Positions 1 through 10,600 of a stretch of DNA of 64,000 nt are shown here, piece after piece. A program made the translations under genes and the position numbers. This stretch comes from Euborellia annulipes (Eukaryota > Arthropoda > Insecta > Dermaptera > Anisolabididae). The notes beneath the pieces were generated by a model, which saw only the letters and a list, made by a program, of their open reading frames with translations, did not search any database and was not told the DNA's origin. Position 1 is the stretch's first letter. Every line of letters starts with the position of its first letter. The stretch covers positions 31,473 to 95,472 of the forward strand of contig JAKCPI010000346.1 in NCBI GenBank assembly GCA_023213315.1, given 5' to 3'.

Positions 1-80
1 ATAATTTAATATTTTTAAAAAACAATGAAATAATCACATGTAGAAAACGCATCGGTGGGACTTAATATTGTACACTCTAA
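1..80. mobile_element. Truncated half of a TA-flanked MITE
   Basis: Positions 16-75 match the right arm of the complete MITE at 12666-12875, including ATGAAATAATCACA and GGTGGGACTTAATATTG. The terminal CCCTCACTG is lost and the left arm is outside the window or deleted. Confidence 0.75.
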
Positions 81-1445
81 GATATTCCTTAATAATATTT
101 ATAGTATTGTGAAGATGCTGATTATCAGATTTCATCATTAAATAAGAATTCTGAATATTTATAGTATAAAAGAGACAAATTTCTTGGGTTAAATCGCGTT
201 GGTTGTTGAGATTTACTCGATGGTTCTCCTTTTGGAGCAATTTTCAAGAGAGTAGGGTATAAAAAAAATTCCAACATTAAAATTTATTTTAAGGACCTAC
301 GATGTTTTGTTATTATTAGGTGGCCTAAATAAAAACTATAAATAGGAAATTTAACAAAAATACAAATTTTGCACCGTTTAATCTTTTATATAAAAAATCG
401 AGTAACCACATTTTTATATGGTTTATTATTGTTACTAAAATTACATTTGCTTTTAGAAAACAGAATTTAGAATATGGGAATACTAATGTAACATATACAA
501 AGAACTTCTAATTTTTTAATATCTAAAAAAATATAAAATTTAATTACTTGGTAACAAATATGATCTTTCCTTGATACTCATCCTGCCCTTTTGAATCAGA
601 TGTTCTTAAATGACACTTAATACTTTCAAAAATATTTATTTTTAAATTTCATTACTTAAATTTATAGATAACAGTAACAACTTAGTTGAAAATGAGAGCG
701 TTGTAATTTGTAACGCGTTATTACATTTTCCTGTATATAATATTTTTCATTTGACTTTGTTTTTAACTCTATAACTTCGGCTCCGCGTTCGACCTTTTCT
801 AATACGACTTATTAGAATAAAAATTTAATATTATTTCAAATAAATTGGAGTTAACAGCGATATATCTAGTGTTATATATATTAATCTCATTATTTTTTTA
901 ATAAATATATATCATTAATATCATTATAAATTAAGTGAGAACCGCGGTAATAATTAGGCTAAGAAGAAGAATAAATATTATCAAAATTTTATATTTCTTT
1001 TGTTTTAATGAATTTTGTATAAAAAAAACTTCACTTATATAAAATTGGTTAACTATTTTCTGTTTCGAGCAAAGTTATTAAATTGGATGACTGTATATTA
1101 TTTAGATGCAATTATGATTCATTAAAAAAAAAAAATTATATAATCTAACAAAAAATCAATATAAAAAAAATAAAGTGCATATTTCGAAAAAAATTGAAAT
1201 TTATTTATTTATTAAAATACAAAAAAATTTAGGAAAAAAAAAAATAAGTTAAATAAATGAACTTTTGAGTATTATTTCATGACATTTTCACTTAATCGAT
1301 CGATTATATTGAAGTCGGAAACGGGTTTCTAAGAAATAGAAATTAATATTAAATTAGAGTATAAATAGTAGTATTTAGAATGAGTAATCGAATATGTGAA
1401 GGCTTAAAAAAAATAAACCCAAGGTTGTTGTAGAAATTTTCTTAC
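1..1445 (-). other. PDK1 intron 5 (incomplete)
   Basis: AT-rich intron running off the left edge. I find no PH-domain exon. The only recognisable content is the MITE half-copy at 1-80. The segment 780-800 is slightly GC-richer and unexplained. Confidence 0.7.
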
Positions 1446-1622
1446 CCGATAATGACTTCGGAGTTCCTCGTGTTGAGAAGTTCCGGGTAAATAAGGGTAG
1501 ATTTGAGGCGCCGTTTGTTCGTGGAGCGTATCAAAATCAATTCCTTCGAAGAACACATGAGATTTGATCGATGGGTACCCTTCTGTATCGTTGGAACCAA
1601 GTCGCTTGGATGGATCCAAAAT
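1446..1622 (-). CDS. PDPK1: PDK1 exon 5: end of kinase domain
   Basis: This exon of 177 nt encodes residues 332-390 in phase 0 at both ends. The acceptor is CTATCTAG and the donor is CGG/GTAAGA. It starts ILDPSKRLG, the conserved close of the kinase C-lobe, followed by [14 protein letters not shown] and [15 protein letters not shown], matching PDK1 after the kinase core. The open frame ends just past the donor and has no PH-domain content. Transcripts must therefore continue to exons left of the window. Confidence 0.95.
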
Positions 1623-4600
1623 CTAGATAGAGAGAGAGAGAGTAAAAACAAGGTTAGAAATATTGATTTCCAGGCGAGAAATTTTTTCTAACGCTTTATT
1701 AGTGTGTTAAGCTGAAGTGAAATGGCATTTCCTAGGTTTAATCTGCCTTTAGAGGGAAATAAAAAATTTATATTTGGAAAATTTTATGAAAATATAACAT
1801 ATTATATTAAAACCGGAATATAAAGTGAATGACAGACGTCCACACTCTAAAACAAGCTTTCTAAATGTTTAGTGCCGGCATCGTGCCGATTTTAACACCG
1901 CCTTTTTATTTAAATAAATTCTAAATTCTATTTGAATATCAAGCGAACATCTTTTAACTCCTAATCAGGTTTATTCTCTAAACAGACGTTAACATTTAAC
2001 ATCAACAAATGGGTGTTAAAAAGTAAAGTAATAACATCAGCGTTAAAAAATGCTATTCTGTAAACCAAGTCTTAACAGCGATGTTAACATTTTATTTTTT
2101 AGCCCCAGATGTTAACGATTCATATGAAGATAGCTTGTTCGTGTTTTTAGATCCCTCGATAAACTCTCGCGCTGTTTGATTTGTTATTTTCAATCTATAG
2201 TCCTATCTGACACACCAGCGTTAAAAAATGCTTTTCGCTAAACAAAGTTTTAACAGCGGCTTTAACATATTGCTTTTATTTCAAAGCTGTCAAAATCATA
2301 ACCTTATTTTTTTACTTTTTAGGTTAAAGACGCCATTTTTATGCATTAAATACGGCGTTAAAATATTAAAGGCACCCCCTATACATGACATTAATTTTTA
2401 ACACTATTGACTAAATGTTAACGCTTTGGCTTTAAAGTTTTTACTTACAGAAGAAGCAAGTGTTAAAATGAATTAACGCTGTTTGTTTACAGAAGTTAAA
2501 AGTTAACTTTTTTGCTTAGAGAATAAACCCTGAATTTGTCTTTAATAAAAAAAAAAAAAAATGTTCGCCTAGTTTCCTTCAGCCAAATATACCTTGAAGG
2601 CAAGCGGGTTGCATAAACTCAAGGGCGTAGCTGATTCGATCTTTTGAGCATATGATCAGATAAACGCACCAGAGATCGGTTGTCCTATTGGAGTTATATC
2701 AGAATATTTTTTATAAAAAAATAAATAATGAATAAAATAAAATTTTTTATTAATTTTGAGATTACTTTTTAATTTTTTTAAAAACATGACTACCACTACT
2801 CAGTTTTTTATAAGATGAAATTTTTTTTATTTTTAGAAACATTTATATTTCTCATCTTTTCCCCTTTAAGTATTTTCTGATTAAATATTGATTCGTTTAA
2901 TATCATCGTGTATGTATGTATATAAAATGAATAGTAGATTTTCTTTCTATAAATGATATTCAAATTTTATCATATGAAAATAACGATTATAATCTATATA
3001 TCTATAAGAGATAAGGCGCAAGAGAGTTTTATTTTGATGGAAATTATCATTCGCACGTGTAAGAGCCTGAGTTCGTTGCCCGGTTTGGATATTCCTAATG
3101 CGTCAAGGCCTTGAAAATGACAAGTTTCACACAAAGTTCAAAACGAATCTTATAAAGCAAATAATGTACACGTTTCAGAGAGAGATAAGTGCAAGAAAAA
3201 AAAAATCATTAAATATAAATAATTGCTTTGTAAGGATTCCCTCTCTAAAAAAGGACAACATTCCGAAAAAAAAGATAAGCAAGAAAATATTTTATATTTA
3301 ATTTCCTGTGAAAAAATAAAATATCTTCATCACATTTTCTTAAAGGTGAAGTGGGAGAGTGAGATAATTTTTTTTTTTTTCGCAAAATAAACTGCGTTTT
3401 AGATTAAATGATAAGATAATCGTTTTGAGTTGGCGCCTGATGGACGATTTTTTAGAAAAGTTACGCAAATTCTTTATCAGTTAAATCAATTGATTGATAA
3501 TAAAAAAAAAAAAATAATAAAATATATTTCGAATTCATTTTTGAATATTATCAGAAATTTTTTTTTCATTTTTCACATTAATATATATATATATATATAA
3601 ATTATTTGTTAATATTCCATTGCATAACAAGATGACTTTTATGATGTAATTTTAAATATCTTTTAATGTCCTAAATAGATAATAATAATAATAAATTAAC
3701 TTATATTTGAAATAAAAACATTATTAAGAGTTGATGATTAATGCGAAAATGGGAGGGTGGAAAAAAGGACCTTACAAATTACCAAGTTAATATCTTCTTA
3801 AATTGACAAGTCATTTTTATAAAAGAATTTTTTTTTATCTTGGTTTCTGAATAAAAAAAAAGTTATAAATCATAGGGAATGTTTGTTATCTCAAACTTGT
3901 CATAATGATCAAAGTAAATAAGAATATGGATGGAAATTTTCTTAAAAAAAAAAAATAAAAAAAAATATTAAATTACCAAAAGATCCTGGACGAGTTTTTT
4001 GGCAAGTGGATCGAAGCCATCAGGAAAATCGTATTCCAATTTTAAGATGCTTTGGAAAATGAGGTATTCACTTCGTGATCGGAAGGGTGGTAGTCCAGCA
4101 ACCATTTGATAAACGATACAACCAAGCGCCCATAAATCGGAACTTTTGGAAGCTGATTTGTCAGTGAGAAGTTCAGGTGAGACGTATTGTGCTGTACCAT
4201 CAAAACTGTTACGTCTTCTTCGCTGACGTTGAGGACTAGGAGGATCTTCTTCTATAAAAAGAAAACGAAACTTAATAATTATTTAAAAAAAAAAAAAAAA
4301 AAAAAGATTTCAAATCCAAATACCTACCATTACTATCTGATCTGAGAATCTTAGCTGATCCGAAATCGGTAATCAAGATATGCATATTTTCATCGAGTAG
4401 AATATTTTCTGGTTTCAAATCACGATGAATAATACCAAGTCCATGGAGGAATTCTAATGCCTGGACAATTTCCGCGGCGTAGAATTGTGTACAATTAAAA
4501 TCAAATGATCCGACCCTGTTGATATATGGTAAAAGTTCGCCATTTTTGGCATAAGAGAGTACGTAATAGAGTCGATCAGCGTCTTGGAAGGTGCAATAGA

Positions 4601-7600
4601 GTTTTACAAAGAAAGGTGCAGTTGGCTTCATATTTGAGCTCAAAAGGTTTAAAATGTCCCTTTCTCTTTTAACATTAGCTGTCTTCATTTCACGAATGAT
4701 GTGACGTTTATCGCATACTTTAACTGAAAGAAGAAAATGGAAAAATAAAAATTAATTAAGAAATTCCAAAGAATATAATTTATTAATGAATAAGACTTAT
4801 TGAAGATATAAAGTATCATCACCAAATACTCCGGAAGGAAGATCTTATATAACTGATAAATAAAGAGATAGTTCTAACCGGAATTTCTTTTTAACTCATT
4901 GGGTTATGATTATAAATAAAAGAATCTTAGCCCCAAGAATATTTTTACCAAAAATTTTGATTCCTTAGAAATACAAAATTGAAGAAGAAGAAGAAACAAG
5001 TTGTTATTAAAACGCGGTCAGAATTATACAAAGTTCCACTCTCTCTCCATCTCTTTCACTCTTATATACATTGAGAGAGAGGATTTGTGCATAAAGCAGG
5101 GATGCCAGACGGTGAGACCTAGTTCGCACGAAGCTACGCATTGGCCTAGACATGGAAGGCCCCCTTCCATCTCCTTCTCTTACTTCTCCTCATCAATTGT
5201 AAACAACATTTATTTTTTTTTAAATTTAAATTAACTCCAGACTTTAATTCTTGTTAAGAGAAGCTCTGGCTCCGGCTCCTTTCAACCCTTCTTCATTCTC
5301 ATTTATTTTGCTCGGCTCATTCATCTGGTGTTCTGTTCTCCCCCTCGACATGTTGGCAAGTCATTTATGAATCCCGCAAATTAGAATAATAAAAAAAAGG
5401 ACAAAAGTTTAGAAATTTTTTTTTCTTTTAGTCATTTATTTAAATTTTTTCTCTAAATTTCGGTAAAAAATATATATAGTGGAACCTCGCTTAACGAGCA
5501 TAATTCGTTCCAGAATCATACTCGTAAAGCGAAACAAGAACATACAGCTCGTCCCCCCTAATTTAACAATCCGGGACTTTCCCTCTTCTCGTTTTACAAA
5601 ACGTCGTTCTTTTACAATTTGTTTTGCTCGTTATGCGAATTACTCGTTATGAGTGGTGCTCGCTAAGCGAGGTTCTACTGTATAGACAAATACAGTTTTT
5701 CAAAATAAAAAAAATCTAATCATGAACAGATAAAAGACCTTTTTTTTATATTCTCAATTTTATAATAAAATCTCGTCCTGATTAATAAAGGAAAAAATTT
5801 ATTTAGATAACCCTATTAATTAATTAAGTTCTAGATAATTAATAATTCAATGACGATGGAATTTTATCTTCTTATTAAATCGAACAAAGAAGAAAAGAGA
5901 GTGTTCTAGTATCGACGATCTTGTTCGTTCTTAGTAATTAATTTAAATATATTCCCTCCTTCCCCCCTCCTCATCTCCTTTTAATTAATGAAATGTAAAA
6001 ACTAATGAAAAAAAATTGATTAAGAAATTCGAAAAAAAAGTCCGAGAGTAAAATTTAATCACAATCTTCTTCAAATCTTAAAAAAAAATATAATAGTTAA
6101 GAATGACGAGATTAGGATAATTTCTTGTTAATGAATTTTTAAGAATTTATCTAAATTTAAGACTGAATTTCACTAATCTATAACAAAGAATTTTTTTTAA
6201 AGTAATTAATCAAATATTTTAATCCCACACATCTTATATCAATACAGGAAGTGATAAGAGATTCTATAATTAATAAAATTAAAAAATTTGTGGTCAAAAA
6301 AAAAAAAAAAAAAAAAATTAAAAGCGGGGAATCCCACAATATTTATTATTATTATATTTGTTTATTTATTAACGGTATATGAAATTTGGTGCTTACTTGC
6401 GAATTCTTTATGTGAGTGAATATCCTTGCACAAATAAACGGTGCTAAAACTGCCTTCGCCGATCATCTTGCCGAAGATATAATCCCGTGATGAGCGGGCA
6501 TGTGTTCTTGTGATATCCCCTTGGGGTTGATGATTCGTATGATCCCCTTGTTGATTCACCTGCTGTTGCTGTTGTTCCTTGGCCTGCTGCATTGTAGCTG
6601 CATCAGCGATGGCAGTATTCCTTGGGGGTGACATTGTCACTGTAACCACCGAACCCAGATGGCGGTCACCGCTTTCTACGGATTGGGGCAGCGTGGTGAT
6701 GGCGGTAGCCACCCGCTGTAAAATACCACAAAACCAAAATATTCCATTAGTATTGTGTCTTTTAGTATGATAGAAACTGTCTCAAACAAATGACACACGT
6801 CGACCACTCCAAAGTTCCTTTATTTGCATTAATAACACACTTAGATTGTGACATTTGTCACGGGGGATCCTATCCACAGAATAAAAGTTTTTCGGGATGT
6901 CAGATTTATAATTGAAAAGGATAGTCAAAAAGTACTTTTTCCATATGACTGGTTACAAAATAATTTTAGAACATGAATATTTTTATTTAGAAAATTTTTT
7001 CTTGGCAATGACTTACCCTTATAAAGGTTATAAAATAAAAGAAACTATTTTTTTTTTTTTTTTTTAATAAAATATTTCGATTACTCTCCTTAAGTAATGT
7101 CATTGTCAGGAAAAATTTTTTGCTTGTGAGTTATTAATACAAATATTTGTAAAATTACACAATTACTCTTTAGTAATAATAATAATTCACCTCACACATT
7201 TCTTTCTAGTTTTGTTTATAAATATAAATAAATCTACATTGTTTTTATTTAGGTCATTTTTTTTTTAATATTAAATATCCATTCATAATTTTATTTATGA
7301 ATGTAATTTTTTTTATTTTAAAAAATAAATTTCATTTTTTATTTTAAATTTTTTCATTCATAATTTATTTGAAATTTTAAATAAATATTTTAATGGCGGA
7401 TTCCTTTGATAATTTTCCCCTGAGGCTTAGAGGTTAGAGTTAGTGACATATGTCAATATTGATAATCTTTAAAGCCATGGGTTCGGATCTCAGAAGTCTG
7501 ATGAATATTTATTTAAATCAATTCTAATAATCCGTCTATATTTATTTAGTTACCAGTTAAATATTTTAAATAAATTTTATCCCGGAAAGCGAACCATGAC

Positions 7601-10600
7601 CCTTGGATGGAAACAAGAACCTTGTCCTACTTCAAGAGACATAAAATTTTTTTTTTTCGTCAAAACTTCCCTTGACAAATCTTCTAATTATTAGAGAAAA
7701 ATTATAAAAAGTCTATTGTTTTTTTTATAATTATTTTGAAAAGTTTGTTATTTATTTATTTATATAATAATAATATTCACTTAAGAGGATTAGAAACTTT
7801 ACCAAAAGGAGGAAGATATATTTAAATGATGAGAGAAAAAGCCAACAAAGCAAATGAACCGAATCGTGTCTGTTTGGGAGGGCTTCTTGCGTCATATTAG
7901 ACAGAAGGACACGTTAGAAATAGAAGGAAGGCCTTTCTACTCTGCTGCAAGAATTCTGGATGATTCATCTTTTAAGATGAGACTATGATGAGAGCATAAT
8001 ATACGTAAAGATGAATGGCAGGCAATAAACCCACACCCTAAAAATTCGGCGCCTCCTTACTCAAGCATTTCAATCGCAAAGTCAATAATTAATGAGATGT
8101 GTTTATATACATTTAGAATTTTACCGTAATATTAGTCGGCAATTTTCATGCTCTAAAAATAAAAAAATCTAGACTTTGACAAATTGTAAAACGGTGGGGG
8201 CTGCTTGTATTTGAGAAAGTAAATGGCGGGACGGCATCGCCCTCAAACCTGATGGTATGCATGGTAGGTTGGGCTCGCTTGTTTACTGCGTAGTATACGC
8301 ATGTATGTCATACACGTGGGGAGGGGAACTCGATTCACTGAAATATTTAGGGAGTTGATCTGTGCTGTTCAGGTGCGTCAGGCAGTGAGGAAGACGGGGC
8401 CGGATGGCATTCCAGGTCCCCGACTTCATTCATGCTTCCGCAACGCCAACGGTACGTCTCGTTCTTTCTTACCGCAACACCAAGCAAAAGGGAGGGAATG
8501 GTATGCGGCTAGTGAAGAAATTGAGCACACGGCGAAAATATCTTCAAATTTTCTCCGTTTCCATTTCCCTCGTTTTTTGACAATGTGTCTGTCGGTTCCA
8601 CGTGGCTTGGGCAGGTACTGAGCTCAATGTGCTCGTGCTGGTCAATGACTCAATGCTCAGAGGCCAAGAGAAGTCGAAGCCAACCAGCCAGACGAGCACA
8701 TAGCATAAGAACGGAATGTGTGGAGGAATGCACAAGACGTACTATCAAATTCCAACCTTGAGCCTCTTTATTAAATTCTCTTTTCAGATTTAATTAGTTT
8801 TGATCTTTGGTGGTCCAGAGGATGTTAAAGTTATTTTTATTTCTAATCCTCACTTTCCTCTTATCAGATAATTAAGTTAAAAAAGATTAATTAAAGTATA
8901 AACGTTCATTTCCTAAGCTTTGAATATATACTTATCTACTTCATTCATGAATTGTAATAATGTTTTGCAGACAGTTAGATTAGTTTAGTTCTCAGAGAAT
9001 AGGGATGTGATCCATCGAGACAAGTAAAGCTTTTGAAAACCACTTGTCTATAATTTAGAGCGTCTGTTCTTTAGAATGCAATCGTAGAGTCTAGACGACA
9101 ATTGTGATGACGCCCTTCAAGGCACTGGTCTGGTCCCTTTACTCCTCTTCAAAGCGGAAGTATCGTCTAGTGTTACATTCCGCCAAGCAAGACTGCCTTG
9201 CTTAGGTGGGATGATATAAACTATTTATTGATAATATATTTCAATTGTACTATAATATTATTTCGCATATAGTGAAGAGAAAGTAAAAACGCTTGAGCAT
9301 TTATTGATGTTTTGTATTGTCAATGGAATATGTTATCCTTGAAACAAATTAATTGCAGTTATTAATAATGACGTTTATTTTGTATCTTTTCTTTTAATTA
9401 TGGAGAGTATACATAATATTTCATACATTTATGTATTTGTTTACATTTTTAAGTGGTGATATTTTTAACTAACGGCGAATCTTTTATTTTTATTTTTTTT
9501 TTGGGAGGGATTTCAGTCAGCATACGGTATTTTTAGAATTCAAAGAGGGCAAAGGACCTATTTCTTTTTTTTTTGTTAGAGACCCTTTTGTCTGAGGGAA
9601 AAGGGGCTTGTTTGCGAGAAATGCCAGACAGGTAAACGCGGGTTTTTTTTCTGCTATGTGGTCCGCTGGTTCCCACGTCGACAATGTCCGTCGGATGAGG
9701 GCCGAGGTCATCGCCTTGCGGCATCCCAACAGCAAAAGCCGACTGGCCAGCAGCATTGCTCCCCCCTCCCAAAGGTAACTAACTCTTAATTCTTCCCAAC
9801 TGCGTAGTTCTCTCTCTCTCTAATTCTCCTCACTCCTCAAATGGCCTACCTGCTGATTATTAGTCGTATGTTAAGCAAATAAGAACCACCGCCAACTTCG
9901 CTATTAATCAATCCCGGAAATGCTCAAATTCATTAACACACACACACACATATACATACAAAAATTTTTTTTTATCAAATGACGCTAAAGGAAGAGTCAG
10001 AGGGTTAGAAAAAATCGTTTGACGCTTAAAAAGTTAAGACCGGAAGAAGTCTTCCGTCAAACTTGGATAAAAACGATAACATCTTGTGATTAATTTTGAT
10101 TTTTTTTTATAAATATGTATACCGAGTGACTCCAGAGGAATAATAATTTTTATTTGACTATGATATAATCCTCCCACCCTCAATCCAATAATAAATATTT
10201 ACACCGTTCTAACATAGTGACATTGAAATCGGTTGGACTGTCCTTCCATCACTCAAATCTGATGGATGCCTTCCCGTCAAACCAATAAGAAAGGAGGAAA
10301 ATCACCCGAAAAAAAATCCTGATTTTTGCATTAGTATGAAAATTTACATTTTTATGAATATCATAAGGGCTGGACTAATAAAGGTCAAAGTAGGGGAACG
10401 TGGGGAGCACATGATCACCGTAATGAAAAGCACGTGCCTGTTAACCTTGGTAAAGTAATTTTGTAAAATAGATATCAAGATATTCTTAAAAAAAAAAGGG
10501 AGGGATTGACATGCTAGCCTTGGCTTTAAGCAAATAAAATAAGGTCCAATAAAAAGGCGTTTGCCCCGACGGCCGTCAAGAGGGCATTCGCTTTTTTTTT

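Larger units (their letters stand above)
1623..3976 (-). other. PDK1 intron 4
   Basis: An intron of 2.35 kb between exons 4 and 5. It contains the inverted-repeat element at 1965-2533 and a TA microsatellite at 3580-3599. A GC-richer stretch near 2600-2700 is unassigned and no other exon was recognised. Confidence 0.85.

Noticed and set aside
34..240. 68-codon minus frame, considered as a PDK1 linker exon
   Set aside because: It overlaps the MITE half-copy, lacks PDK1 linker or PH features and has no convincing acceptor.
8301..8621. LINE reverse transcriptase gene
   Set aside because: Only the short GPDGIPG string resembles RT. No YxDD box or other RT blocks were found.
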